A DNA stretch of 64,000 nucleotides from Marisa cornuarietis. Its lineage: Eukaryota > Mollusca > Gastropoda > Architaenioglossa > Ampullariidae. The notes beneath the pieces are model-generated. The model saw only the letters and a list, made by a program, of their open reading frames with translations. It searched no databases and was not told the origin of the DNA. Positions 23,809 through 36,830 of this stretch are shown here, piece by piece (the first letter of the stretch is position 1; every line of letters begins with the position of its first letter). Made by a program: the position numbers and the translations under genes. The stretch is from contig SMMW01000056.1 of NCBI GenBank assembly GCA_004794655.1, positions 1,892,001 to 1,956,000 on the forward strand, given 5' to 3'.

Positions 23809-24540
23809 CTATGAAAAGCTTGACACGTTTCTGATGTCGAACCGCACCCTAGATTTTTTGTTGTCTTTGCAGGAGTGAAAGCTGCACAACTCGTTCAAGC
23901 GACGCTTAAGCTTGTCAGCTGCGTTTCGCTCCGTTCTGCTCGGCGCGGCAGGCCCCAGGCGCGAGGCGATCTCTTCCGGGTCAAAGGCCACAGAGGAGAC
24001 ACGGCGAGTCTGGTCCACCAGGGACGATCCAAACGCAACGGAATCCACGAAGTCGAGGTGAACTGAAGACGGGGAAGAGGACGACGATGACGATGTGATG
24101 TCCGAGTTGCTGTCATCGTCCAGGTGATGGTTTCCAAAGACCGTGGTGCAGGTGGTGTCTGTGGACCCGCAGGACATAATGGAGGCCGTGGTGGTGTCTG
24201 CTGATTCCTTTCTCTTTGATTGTCTCGTCATGTGCCCGCTTCTCAAGGGACTAAGGGACGGAACGGTCGTCTGTTCGGAGAGTAGCTTCCCCTTCAAGAA
24301 CTTAAGAACGACGAAGGGAAATACAAGAATTACGAGAAAAAAGACGATGACAGTCGCGGTGAAAAGAGAGATCGGGAGGGTAGCAGACTTGTGAAGGTCC
24401 TCCTGGCTCTGTGGAAGGCTGGTGACGTCGTTGATGGGGATGTTGCGGAAGCGGTCATTGTAGCTGGTGTAGAGGTCGCCGATGACTTGGACTCGCATCG
24501 TGGAGGTGATGAACCGCCGTGCAACCGAGTTTTCCTCCGC
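23809..24540 (-). CDS. Cadherin B terminal exon: end of repeat 3, transmembrane segment, cytoplasmic tail
   Basis: This 732-nt exon follows an acceptor at 24541-24542 and is read in phase 0 to a stop at 23809-23811. Its first 55 residues finish the third cadherin-like repeat and the juxtamembrane stalk. Next comes a hydrophobic helix (PISLFTATVIVFFLVILVFP) followed by basic KFLKGK, the usual stop-transfer charge pattern, which puts the C-terminus in the cytoplasm. The tail has a seven-serine run after SDIT, a basic stretch (KLKRR) and the terminal RVRF motif. Ser/Thr content is high, so phosphorylation is plausible but not shown. Confidence 0.88.
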   Translation of the reverse strand, partial: AEENSVARRFITSTMRVQVIGDLYTSYNDRFRNIPINDVTSLPQSQEDLHKSATLPISLFTATVIVFFLVILVFPFVVLKFLKGKLLSEQTTVPSLSPLRSGHMTRQSKRKESADTTTASIMSCGSTDTTCTTVFGNHHLDDDSNSDITSSSSSSSPSSVHLDFVDSVAFGSSLVDQTRRVSSVAFDPEEIASRLGPAAPSRTERNAADKLKRRLNELCSFHSCKDNKKSRVRFDIRNVSSFS

Positions 24541-26931
24541 CTGTCAATAAAAAGAAGCGTTGTTATCGTACAGAGGTTCTCACACACTTCTCACGAACTA
24601 GAACTGTAGTAATCCGGGGTAAGGTGAAAAGGTATTTTCTATTGTTGGGGGTTGAAGAATACAGGTTGAAGATTAATAATAATGTAAATTTCCCCCATTT
24701 CTTTCTTATTCCTTTCTTTCTCTCCAGGCATCTGTTAGAAACTTTCTATTCACCCTGATGTTCGGTATGTCGCCCTGAATGTTTGTCACCTGTTTGTTTG
24801 CGTCAGTCCATGCTTATTGGATCTGTCATCGTACACATGAAACTTTTCAAAAATACAATAAAGATAATTTTTCCCCATAAATACTTAATAGATTGCCTCT
24901 TGCGTGTGCGTGTATCTAGATATAGACATATGTGTGTGTATACCGACATATCTATATGTGTGTGTTGTTTCCAGATCAAAGCTGGTGTAAAATTAGAATT
25001 AATATTACTGTTTTTCTTCTTATTATTTTATAACCGTGTACATGTAGGAGAACATGTGTGAACCCGTCTCCACCACCATGTGCCTCGCCAGGATGTTCAA
25101 AAGATTGTGAACAAATAGCATTGAGAACATGAAGTGTACAATCTGACCTTAACAGTAACATGAATGGTGTCGATGTCATCTCTTTCAAACTCCTTTGTGA
25201 CTTTAACCTCTCCAGAAAATGGATCCATCTCAAAGTTCGACGAATACTCTTCTGGAGCAACTGAATAAAGATTTAATAGCAAGCCTTCAGAACAAACAAA
25301 CTCTAAGTAAATGAGCGCAAACAGCGGACACCATCACTAAAAAATGCAAACCAACTGCAAATACACTCATGGTGGGAAAACAGTCCAGCACTACACAAAA
25401 AAACGAAGAAATCTTGCGGTGGAAGGGGAACCTGCTAATCTCTGACTGACCCAGTGTGCATCCTGACGACTTATTGATATTGGGACCCAAATCATATAAT
25501 CCACCTGTAGTCAGTTTGTCTGGCGCTGGAGGATATCGGTGCTGGCTGGCTTAAACAGTTGAGGGGGGGGAGGGGAGAGGAGGGGAGGGGGCATTAGGCC
25601 GGGGCCACTACTGGGCTGCTGTTCAGTCCTGAGGTTTGTCCCCCGACTGCCTTGTCTTCCACTCTCTGTGATTGATATTTTGCCAGCGCAGAATCGTTGC
25701 AACGATTTGTGGATATCTCTACGAGTTAGGGAGTGACCACACATGCAAGTGGCTCATCGGTCACACAACTTTTGAACATAGATTGCAGAATGAGTATTGA
25801 GGTAACGATTTGAGCATGAATCGAGAGAATAAGTAAATGGATAACTGAATGAGGAATTTAATAAATCAGCTAGTAAATTACTATTAAAAATAATATATAA
25901 ATGAAAATTGATTTCAAGAGGATAGCACTTCCACATGACATTTTGGATATATGGCTTACCCCAACCCCAACCTTATTATTTATATTTAAAATATTATATA
26001 GATCTTATTTAACCATTACAGCTAGTTATTACCATAGTAATATTGTATGTACCCCTTACCCCAACCCCTATAAGAAACTAATGTGAGTTATATCGTTTTA
26101 CCTGAAACAATGACATATATTATAGAATTATTGAGAGAGTCCATGTCAACAGCTTTGATAGGGCCTGGCCATATTTTCAAAACTCCCTGAAAGCAGGAAA
26201 AACAGGAAAATAAATTAAGAAAATTGTTCAGAAATATAGGCAAAGGATTGTTCTAACACATGCGAGACTATTTTTAACCATAGTATATAATAAAATTGTA
26301 CTGAGCAGAAAGGTGGAGTAAGAGGGGGAGGGGAGGAACAGTGAGGCAAACTGTCGAGGACTGGTCGAGAGCTAAAGCTGTAGATACAGAAGCTCACCTT
26401 GAAGGATTTCTTTAGTGCAGCTTCATAAAGCGGGGTGGTACAGTAGCCATCCAGCAGAGGGCAGTCCGTGTACAGGAATGCAGGTCCCTGGTCGTCACTG
26501 TCGCTGATGTTGACCCTCAGGGTCATGTGAGCTTGCCGTGGCAGTGGGAACCCGTTGTCCTGACAACAAGAGGCGTTGTAGTCAATATCACTGGTAATCG
26601 TGATCAATACCTGGGGCTACACACCCAGCGGTTGTAGTCATGAAGTGAGGGTAAATTGCTGTCCCGGGGAAATAATGGGCAAGCTACTTGTCCCTCGATT
26701 TATTATAGTAGGGTACCAGAGTAAGTGAATGTTGCTTTTTCCGTGAGACCATAATTATAACTAAGTGGTAAAGATCTCCTGGGGGTAAAGTAACACCAAG
26801 CAATATCCGCGGGGTTTCGACATCCCGTCGTAACTACAGAGCCAAGAAGTGATTTCCCCATTTTATCTCCGGGCAACAATTTCATGAATATGGCCCCTGA
26901 TCTATACTGTAACAAGTCTTCGAGCTTTCAG

Positions 26932-26985
<54 letters not shown>

Positions 26986-29900
26986 GTTTTTACGCCTTCG
27001 CACTTATGTGTGTCAGAAAAAAAGAGGCGGAAAATGGGGAAAATAATAAGACGAACAAGATTTGTTTCCTCACTTAAAAGTAGGCTCAGTGCGCTTACAA
27101 AATGAAAGCTTATCAATATACTTTTAAAATGAAAACGGTTTGCTTACGGAAACAAAAAAATGAAAATATAGACACAATATTGCATAAAATAGCAAATATC
27201 CCAGCCGAGGCCTGATGGAGACAAGTTGTGTTTCGAATGAACTTCCTGGGACACACAGTCGTCAGTTCCCAGAACTTAGGATCGAAGCATCAGTGAAAAG
27301 AGTAATAGTCTAGAAAGTTTACTGAACACGATAGCCTTATACATACATTTCATCAGGTGTGGAGGGGTGCTGGGAGAGGGTTGAAAGAAAATATGCAAGT
27401 ACGACTATTAATACGAAGAGGTGTACAGGCAGAACATCAACTATCCGGATCCAATGACTATGACAAGGTCAGCCTAAATGTACAAGAATCAAAGATATAA
27501 AAGCTGGAGAAATAAATAACAAACAAAGAGAAAAGGAAGGATGGAAAACAAAGACAAGACAAATATTCAAGAATTAAGGAAAAAAAGGAATAAAAAATTT
27601 AAAGAAAGAAGAAATGAAAGGAGCAAGAAAAAATACAGAAAAATAAGTAAATATTTATAACTAAATCAAGAAAGAAGGAAGGTAAAAAAGGAAAAAAAAA
27701 CATAAAAAGTGATAAAAAACAGATTTAATAAAAAAAGAAGGCTAAAATGTTAAAGAAAGAAGGATGAAAAGAGGATAAAAAAGAAAGTAAGTGTGAGATG
27801 TACTGCCTTCGACAAATATTTGGAAAAAAAAGTTTACTAAAGAAGAGAAGAACAAATAAACAACGCCAGGGCATGTAATTTTCAACACCCACTGGTTTTT
27901 AACAACTCACGATCGCTGTGAGGTTGATGATGTAGAAAGAGCGATCCATTAGCCGAAGGAAATCGAAGTCCACAGGTTGTCGTAACATGAGCTCATTTCC
28001 GTTTCCGGTAACACCAAAATATTCATAGCCGTCATTCTGAACAGATTAACACGTGTTAACCACCATCAGCCCGAGAACTGCAAGCTGAGGAGTTAGGGCG
28101 GCAATAAAAATAAATAACAAACAACTTGCTAACCAATGACTGGTAAACTACTACCAAACAACTCATAAATCATTCACAAGTGACGAATAATTAACGAACA
28201 GATGACTAGCAAATGCACAATTTATGACAGATATTCATCAATAATCATATATTTTCAGACAAATGTCCATCTGTTATAACAGTCTTTTAGTATTCTAGTA
28301 AAGTGCTCGGCTGAAACCTAAGAATTGCATAAAGAAAGATGACCTCTGCATCCAAATGGCGAGAAATGTTGTAAGAGTTCACCACACCCGTCACGTCTCG
28401 GTCACGTGCGTAGCCACGAAGGTCTAAAATTCTGGTGCCAGGGCTGGTGTTCTGAAAAAAAGTACATCACACATTACCCCCTCATGCCATACATTTACAC
28501 TACATGCAAACATGGATGATATTAATGACAGAAGAGAAAGAATAAAAAAAGAAGGAGGTTAATGTAGATAACGAGGCAGTATGAACCAAAACCCTTTTTG
28601 TACCTCATTCACGGTCACTGTTGCTGGAAGCTCGGGGTCGAACTCAGGGTCATTATCATTGATATCGATGAGAACGATTTCTTGTTTGAACTGTAACAGA
28701 CCCACGCAATCACATTAATCCATTAATACTCTAATTTAAATGTAAGAGCAAGCCAGCTGTACTGTACACACAACCTTACCGACGAGCACATAAAACTAAA
28801 TTCTTCTTCTCTCTCTCTCTCGTTTTTCCCCATCTCTCTGTCTCCCCATGAACATAGAAGTCAACTCATGCACTTACTTGTGTAGAAAGGCAAGAAAACT
28901 TGAACACAAAGTCTACCATACTAAGATATGCACACATAGGACCACTCGATGAGATAATTATCTGAACAGTCAATCATCTATCCACCTTATGGCATCCTAC
29001 ACTGATGAAGGCAACAGAATTTTCATTAAGTCTCGAGCTTCAACAGGAAGCGGATAGCTAAGTGATTAGAGGGTTCATGACCCCCAGGCACGGACCTTGT
29101 CTATTCGATACCCGTCCGGGGCACCTTACTCGCTCAGCTGATCCTCCTGTTGATCTTGCTGTTGACTTGGTACCCGACCCCGTAACGAGGGTTAGTAGGG
29201 AATCAAGTTGGCGAAGGAAAGAAAAACAACGCCCTCATAATAAAGTTATCCCGGAAAAGTGATGGAAAGACTAGAGAAGTACTTTGTCTAGGATGCAGAC
29301 AGTATACGGAATGTGAACACAGCTTACCACGTGTTTCCAGCCATCGTACGAACATTCCAGAGTAAAGGGGAGGGACTCCCGAGTCAGTGTCTGGAATAAG
29401 CGAATGTAAATACAAATTAATAGAAAAAATAGTTTTTGATTTTTGGTGCGAACATTTACAAAGGTACTCATTTTTAAGAATATCGTAGAGGTTCTTTTTA
29501 AACAAACTGCCTGGACTGAGTTACAGCTGTACACATAGTTTAACGCAGTATGAAGCTTGAGAATGGCTTCAATCTACACAGACGAAGAGTTCACCGACAT
29601 TGTTGTTGTTAAGCAGTCTTAGAAAGAGGAATGGAGGAGAGGAGAAATGAATTGATGAGTACTGTATAAAACAATTACATGATTAGTAAGAGCTCATTCA
29701 GGAGCTGAGACACAGACACGTAGGGTAACAGACAAACACTTCAATTTTTCGCCACACTAAGTGATTACATGATTACCGTGATTTCGTTAAGGTACTCCAG
29801 GTCAGGTTCTCTGGCAAAGTAGAAGACCACGTGGTGCTCAAACGCCCGCAGTTCTATGAATCCGCGTGGTCCGTCCTCTCGGAATGCCCACTGCTCACCA

Positions 29901-30408
29901 GAAACTCTTGGTATCTTCATAATGACTGTACCTACAGGCCACAACAGGCACCTCCCATGTGACTAACTGTCTTAAGTATAGTTTATCACATATATAGTAA
30001 GGCTTAGTCACACACCCTCCGACAAACATACAAAGATGCGCGTGTATTACCACAGACATTATCATTGATTCTTATTCTTACTGACTATACATTTCACATC
30101 CTTCATTAGACAGAACTTCACGGAGCGACATTTATTTCTTCTATTTAAAGAACTAATAAGAATCACTACTTATACAAAAGAATATAATCATTAGCATCAA
30201 TATCACGACAGAATTCTTGTTTACACCCAGGACTGTAACAGTTTACCTGGAGGAACATCTTCTCGAAAGGAGATGATGGAGGTGTTTACCTCACAGGCGG
30301 CCTTCGCTGAAAATAGCATAAAGAAAGATAAACATGTTTAACATCTGCCTAATTCACCAAAAAGGGAATCACCAGCAAATGATTTATCATTGCAAAATCA
30401 ACCTGCAC

Positions 30409-30495
<87 letters not shown>

Positions 30496-31284
30496 TGAGA
30501 AACTGATAAATTTGTATGAAAGTTAAAAAAATGTTGAACCTGTCGCAATCCCAGTTAGAAACAATAATAATAATAATAATAATAAAGTTTATAGAGCAGT
30601 ATAGCGTTTTATAAATCTTAATAACCACAGTCGATGATGACAGGGAAAGAACAAGGTGAAGAGTGTACATCGTTATTAAGAGACTGACAGTCGAGGATAC
30701 ATTACAGGAAATCTTCAGAAAATCAATGTTTGTGAGATAAGATAGATATAGACTAATAACATCAAGTCAAACAGTGGGAGGTGATTATCACCCTAGCCAA
30801 TTCACTGACTGAATAGTCTCGGTGCTTTGATAAAAAAAAGAAGACCAGAGCGAATGACATACTCCAGACTAGGAAGTCATGAAATATGTCAAATTAATCA
30901 CACTTCTGTGTGATTAAAAAAATAATGAAGCCAGTCTATCTGCAGAATGAAAAGAAATTAGTCACAACGCAGCTGAGGTAAATGCAGACATGACTATCCA
31001 TGACCAACATCCAAATCCACAAGACAGAAATATTATAATAAAGGACTCGTCATCCTCAGGTGAATGGAGATAAACTCTGATTACAAAAATATGTATGTTG
31101 GGGAGGAGGATAATGGAGAAGGTGCAATATTTTTTTATACGTAGGATTCTTGATGAGTTATTAACAAACGTACAGAAGACCTTAGAATCCTTCCTCTTCA
31201 CTATACTTTCGGTTTTCGTGTGATGGGATGAATCCAAGTCTGTGTGAAATAATGAAGGTCTAGTCACTGATGATGCAGAAGAGC

Positions 31285-31353
<69 letters not shown>

Positions 31354-32316
31354 CTACATACCCCCCCCACACACACACACACACAGATAGAAACTCATCT
31401 GCAGGTGTGGAGACAGAAAGAGCATCTTTCCTGTACTCTCAGTCAAAAGCTCGGTTAATATTTCCTAGTCAAGCGACGAAAGCGAGTGGTTGTCTCTACA
31501 TGCTTCATAAATCGCCCACTAGTCGCTCTCTTTCTGTTGGGGAGGGATGCAGACGCCCTGACTGTCCATTGAGAGCAGTTAAAAGCTGTCGGGTTTCGCC
31601 CACAAAAAAAGTGCGAGCTTTCAAATTAATATTTATCTGCCTGTTGGGATGCAACCCCGTTGCCAGGGCATTCTGACAATTCAGAAAATGCAAGCGCCAC
31701 ACACACTCTCTCTCTCTCTCTCTCTCACTCACACGTCTAGCAGCCTAAAGGATCAGTTCTCTCAGACCCCTGCGTGCCTGGCGGCACCTACAGGGACATT
31801 TTGTGCTCACAGCCTCCCTCGGACCGTCCAGCAATTTTTTTTTCCAGTTTTGTTTGGAAAATTCATCCGATAGCAACCGTCCCCCATCCATCGCACCGTA
31901 GCCTCGTTTTCACCGACAGGAAGTTCACTTGAGGTCGTTTAACCTTTTGCATGCTGTCCATCACTAAGTTTAGAAGCGAAAAGTGATCGTGGAAACTGCA
32001 CATTAACATGGTTCAACTTCAACTCTGACCTAACTGAAGAAATTCTGGAGATAATAAGTCTTAGCATTACGTTTGTATTAATTATCTCCCTTCCCTTCCT
32101 GGCTCGTCAGTTGTTTTTTTTGTATTAGTTTATTAGTTTTGTGGATGGAGTCTACTTGATGTTCTTTTTTGCAGCTCCATCCCACGACATGATCCAACTG
32201 ACATTTCTGGGAGTCAAAGAGTTAAAACGAAACATAAAGGAACACGTGCAGACGCGCGCCGCCTGCGCCGCAAAGGGAAACATATTTTGAGAAACACGCG
32301 GGGCGGACGGGTCGAG

Positions 32317-32388
<72 letters not shown>

Positions 32389-35300
32389 CAGACTTGGTGT
32401 GTTTGCTTGAGCATCAGGATCAAACATGTGAAACACGGCTAGAGATAACAAACTGCCTTCTGAAGCCCATACCAACCTTTCTTTTTCTCATTCCTTCATT
32501 CTTTATTTTCATTTTCCCCCTCTTCATTATTTCTTCTTTCCTTCTTCTTTTTGTTTTCATTGTCTCACTTTTTTTTTACTGTCTTCTTTACTTTCTTGCA
32601 AGAAAAGTCGTCTTTTTATTGCTGCTTACTGCTAGCCTTAAGACAAGCAAATAAAAGTCAGCAAAATGCAGGTAACAGACGAAAGTCGGACGAACATTCT
32701 CGAACTTCGAACCTCTCGCATCACTTCAACTTTACCCGAACAGAAACATCGCCGGTATCCACAGCACTCTATGTGTTTCACAAAATCATCTTTTACAGAC
32801 AAACCAGAATTTACGGCAAGCGATATGGCAATGATTCATTCTGTTACTCAATCTTCCAAGATTGAAAATCTGCCTGTAGAGAAATAATTAATTTAATAAA
32901 ACTCATAAATAGCCGTCATTTTAAGAAAACAACAAAGTCTCCACTTGAAGCACAAGGATGATCGATAGTCGAAGGCCATCCTCGAATTAAAAGTAATCCA
33001 AATATGAAATTGCTAACATATAGGTGTGAATGTTTCACATCACCAGTAAAAAGCCCACGACCTCCAACTTCTCAAATGCATTATCGATTAACGAGTTATT
33101 TACGATACCTGAAAAAAATAAAAAAAATAAAAACAACAACAAAACAAACATACAAAAAAATCCCTCCAAAACAAAGTGAAGCTACAAGCTACAAAAGGTA
33201 ATTATTTTTCATTTTGTTGACTGGTTTTGTTTGTCATTTCCTTCCTCGTTCCTATCACGTGTGTTTGTGAAGGATGGAGCGTGCAAGATCACGTGTGTGC
33301 ATGCGTGTGCTCAGATCTGACAAATATTCACCAAGGTGTGCATTTACAGTAAAAAAAACCCTAGTTGCCTTACCCTCCTGCTATTCTCTCTTGCCATGAG
33401 ATAGCCTTAGTTGCTGACTTGGCATAAAACAACAATTAACTAATTAACTAACCCGCCTTCAAAGAGTCAGGGATACTAATTCATTCTCTTCATTTCTCTC
33501 TCTCTCTCCATGTACGTGTCTTACCTATGAATGTTTATAACTGATAGTTTACGTGTTGTTAGCTCTCGTTGCATCAAGAAGTCGAGTGTTTTATTATAAT
33601 TTTATTTTACTTTATTTTATTATATTAATTTATATTTTTAATGCTGGCAAGTGATTACCTTCAATATTTTGAAGGGTTTGTGCTTTTTGTTGGTGGGTGA
33701 GGAAGGTGGTGACATAAACCTTAAACATAGTTTACAGATAAGCCCGAGAAACGTTTTCTTTATTGATGTGACTTCTCAGAATTTTTAAGACGTTTCTCTA
33801 TTTTGTAGAAAAGAATGTGAAACATTGATTGGTTTGAAGCAGCTAGAATTGTATCTTCCTTCTCCCCCCTCTCTCTCTGTCTGTGAATCTATCCGCATTG
33901 GCATATTTTCGTGCATGCGTACTTGTGTGTTTATTCGTGTACGCGCACTTTGCGTGCATGTTTGCACGTGCTGAAGTCTAGCCTGCAGACACGAAACACT
34001 AGCCGCTCGATAAGTTGAAATCTGCCTTCGTGACCGAGTCCATTCATGATGGTTACGTGGCCCATGTCTTCCCCGAGGGATTACCAGACGCCCAGGACAT
34101 GGCTTGACTCTTGTTTCGGCTTAACTGATCGATGGTGGAGACTGTCAGTGGCGAGAAACATGGCTACCGTCTGTGTTTTCCTTGATCTGAGAGTGCTTTT
34201 CTCTAGGATTATAATACTTTCCTTGGTAGAGTAGTGCTCATCTCACCGGCGCCTTTTGTTTAGCTGGGTCAACAGGCCAGGACAATTCCTACTGTGCCTG
34301 TGTGAGTGCATTTTGAAATACATTCCAGGAGGCAATATGGTAAAAACTCGAGGTTCTAATACTAGGCATGACATATGTTTGAAATTTCACAAGGCAATAT
34401 AGTTTAAAGACAAGCTCCTACTAATAATAAACCAAATGTTGAGGAAGTTTGTTTGGGTTTGAAACCTTCCAGTCTGCGCTATACTACAATGCACAATCGC
34501 GATGTACTTTATTTACATAGAGTTATTAAAGCAAAGGGCTAGCTATGTTTTTGCACAAAGATAAGAACAAAGTTTTGCAATATACCTTCATATTTTTATT
34601 GAACTTATTTGATTTAGACTCGGTCAGACAATTTTCTCGTTTATTGTCTCGTCTTGTAACCTTTTCTTATTTACTTTTTTAAACACTTTTGGCTTGATTT
34701 TCTTCTCAGACTCACATGTACATCATTCGTATGACAAGTTTTGTGATTCGTTTGATAAAACTTTTTATTCAACTGTATTTCCTGTCAATTTTTGATGTGA
34801 TGTTTTTTTTAAAAGCTAGCCCTAAACCAGATCAGTCTCTTCTCATTGGCTCACTTTAGTTTCAGTTTTTATGTCTATGTTTTAAAAACTTATTCCTAAA
34901 TCAAAAGTAAAAATTCGCTAAAAATCAAGAAATAGCTTTATTTTCTTCTACGCAAACATTTCATCTTCTGGAAGCTTGCAAAGTTTACCGAGTAAGCGGT
35001 TTCTTCAGGAATACAGAATTCTTCTGGAAGCCGTAGAGAATAAATTCTCACAGGTCTGCAAACTCAAGGTCATTGTCCTCAAAACATCTTAGAAGAGGTT
35101 CTGAACAACAGCCAAGGCTGCACACAAAAGCTGTTTGAGGAATATACACTACTTCCGCTGAAGCTAAGGTTACTTCTTTGTTGAAGAAGACCTTGTCATC
35201 CGGGACAGAGATCGCAAGTGTCGGTCCTTGTTTGTTCTGCGAGGGGTTCTGAACCACGGATTGTGTCCATGACATTTTTATTATCCTCACACCTTCGAAC

Positions 35301-35945
35301 AAAGTGCCAAAACCAGTCACGTGACTTAAGCTTTGCTATTAGGACTTTCGCATACACCGTGTGAACTTTCAACTGCCTCTCATGTATTGTACATCACAAT
35401 TTCAGATCATACCTTCCATACTCTGAATTATCGTGCTTATTTTAGTTTTAGTGTTTCAGAGAGGTTTATGAAATTCACTGCCCTCAAGGATAGGTTTTTT
35501 GGCCTTTACACTTTACACATTCTTTTCTCAAATTACATTCATAATCGAATTTGAAGCTGGTAATAAGGCTGCAAATAGGATTTGGCCTTTTCCTGCCATC
35601 ACTTCCCCACCTTTTGAGAGACATATTCCAGACTATTTGGACTCTTTCCTTAGCGGCTCAAGTGACTTAAACGGTCAAAGTAGGTAGTCATCACATTATT
35701 GCATGCGGTTTAATAAGTGTATGTGAGAAGCGATGACCCCAGAGCCGACTTGTCCAGCTGAACTTTTGTTCAATAACTCTTTAAACGAGGTCAGTAGCAA
35801 TCTTTCACTTTCCGAACTATTAAATTTCCAGTTCATATCTCTACTGCGATATCTTATCTCATTTTCGGAAATTGCTTGCAAGATCAAAGCATTTCCACCT
35901 TTGATGAAAAGATGAAACAAAGTGTCACGTGAAGAAAACAGTGCA

Positions 35946-36008
<63 letters not shown>

Positions 36009-36335
36009 TCGATTTATATTGCGCAGGTATCCATTCAAACGAATGCTCACTGCGCAGCAAAAACAGAAGAAAATAAAAAAATAAAACAACAGGAAAGTAA
36101 AAAAAAATGATAATGGAGACGACGGGGGTGGGGTGGGGGTAGAGGGAGAGGGAGACGAGGGAGTGTACAAAGTTCTGGCAAAATAAAATACCGAATAATT
36201 ATCAGTTCATCTTTGATCTCTTCTCACAGCCTTTGTATTGGAATAAATGAAATTCATTAACTTACCTTTAGGTGCACATGAGAAGAAAGTACAGAAAACC
36301 ACCAGAAGGGAAAAGGAACTCTGCGTGGTCTCCAT
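23809..36335 (-). CDS. Compact three-repeat cadherin-like membrane protein, gene B (complete, 11 exons, 586 aa)
   Basis: Exons, in transcript order: 36266-36335, 30247-30306, 29777-29931, 29328-29390, 28604-28690, 28344-28451, 27911-28036, 26398-26559, 26102-26186, 25148-25260 and 23809-24540. They total 1761 nt, one open frame with stop, and every intron is GT/AG with matching phase. Residues 1-22 are a signal peptide (core FSLLVVFCTFFS). Repeat 1 runs to a classic calcium linker IDINDNDPEF (about 124-133). Repeat 2 ends with SDSDDQGPAF (242-251) and a Cys pair (256, 263). Repeat 3 (about 264-365) contains AVDMDSLNNSIIYVI. A membrane span lies near 398-422 and a Ser-rich cytoplasmic tail of about 165 residues follows. 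Classical cadherins have five repeats, so this is short. I see no beta-catenin-binding motif in the tail. The last residues contain RVRF (574-577), a possible PP1 docking motif. The role is inferred to be cell-surface adhesion or recognition; it belongs to no named subfamily I can recognise. Confidence 0.88.
24541..26101. other. Cadherin B introns 9 and 10 (around exon 10 at 25148-25260)
   Basis: Non-coding apart from exon 10. A G-rich tract (GAGGGGGGGGAGGGGAGAGG) occurs near 25561-25590 and could form a quadruplex on the plus strand. Otherwise AT-rich with no repeats recognised. Confidence 0.6.
26605..26905. mobile_element. Fold-back (long inverted repeat) element in cadherin B intron 7
   Basis: The left arm begins CCTGGGGCTACACACCC and includes TCATGAAGTG and 'ggggaaataatgggcaagct'. 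The reverse complement of the right arm reads CAGGGGCCATATTCATGAAA and 'ggggaaatcacttcttgg'. The arms are about 80 bases and imperfect. Similar end sequence ('cctggggacgtattcatgaa') occurs near 23250. Confidence 0.5.
26933..26985. repeat. (AAGT)n microsatellite
   Basis: About 13 units in cadherin B intron 7, just right of the fold-back element. Confidence 0.95.
29048..29240 (+). mobile_element. tRNA-like SINE (family 4) in cadherin B intron
   Basis: It starts AAGCGGATAGCTAAGTGATT (box-A-like) and has a box-B-like TATTCGATACCCGTC, followed by an unrelated body. It is antisense to cadherin B, in the intron between exons 4 and 5. No second copy is in the window, so the family assignment is tentative. 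Confidence 0.5.
30410..30494. repeat. (TA)n/(TG)n microsatellite
   Basis: A short TA run followed by about 35 TG units, about 105 bases from the acceptor of cadherin B exon 2. Confidence 0.95.
31287..31384. repeat. (CA)n microsatellite with C-rich interruption
   Basis: Two CA runs are separated by 'gctacatacccccccc'. It lies in intron 1 of cadherin B. Confidence 0.95.
32321..32387. repeat. (CA)n microsatellite
   Basis: About 33 units in intron 1 of cadherin B. Confidence 0.95.
33393..33447 (+). mobile_element. SINE family 1, 3' fragment
   Basis: Only the 3' part remains: 'catgagatagccttagttgc' then 'tgacttggcataaaac', matching the end of the copy at 11278-11456. It lies in intron 1 of cadherin B and is followed by short TTAACTAA repeats. 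Confidence 0.65.
35048..35320 (-). other. Orphan 90-codon open frame in cadherin B intron 1
   Basis: The frame has a balanced, protein-like composition (TLAISVPDDKVFFNKEVTLA; ending LRCFEDNDLEFADL). I recognise no domain. It has no flanking splice sites that would tie it to the cadherin. It could be a fragment of an old transposon or processed gene, or chance. Confidence 0.2.
35946..36110 (+). mobile_element. GAT-repeat-associated element in cadherin B intron 1
   Basis: About 20 GAT units run directly into 'gcgcaggtatccattcaa' and 'actgcgcagcaaaaa', the conserved end shared with 20857-21095. The duplicate of this locus at 61190-62270 lacks the element: 'gtgcatgga' there runs straight into the flanking sequence. 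It lies about 150 bases downstream of the exon 1 donor. Confidence 0.6.
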
Positions 36336-36830
36336 AGGAACCTGCCGGAGATGGCACCGAATCTTCAGTCTTTTTTTTTGACAGTTTCTCCACTTGTATC
36401 CTGTGACACTGGCCTATGATAATATTCCCTCAAGCAACTAAGCGGAAGTGAAAGCAATCATGCGTTATACAGAATTAACAGCTTTCATAACTTATAACCG
36501 TATTAGCAAGTTTAAAAAAAAAATTCCAGTTCTGTATTAGTGTTCTTACTTGAGCTCGAAATCTTTACCACAAAACTGGAAGATCAGGTTTTTAAGTCTT
36601 GACGCAAGTTCAGAGTATTGGCAGTGAATCGGAAAATTGCATCCCTTAAACTGTAGTCTTCAGTTTCGCGAAAGGCAGATTACATTTTATTATTATTTAG
36701 CTCAACACTTTGACTGTTGACATGTGATTACTTTTAACACAAAGGTTGATGTTAAGCTTCACCCGCACAACTTTGACGTAAGGTGAGATGACACCACGGA
36801 CACAAAGCACGCCAGTGCATGGCCCCTGTC

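Larger units (their letters stand above)
26560..27910. other. Cadherin B intron 7
   Basis: It contains the fold-back element and the AAGT microsatellite. A long purine-rich stretch (27490-27850, many GAAA/AAGAAAG runs) follows, with no coding sign. Confidence 0.65.
30307..36265. other. Cadherin B intron 1 (6.0 kb)
   Basis: It holds three dinucleotide microsatellites, a SINE family 1 fragment, an orphan open frame (35048-35320) and the GAT-associated element. The part from about 35510 to exon 1 is the region duplicated at 61190-62270. Confidence 0.7.
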
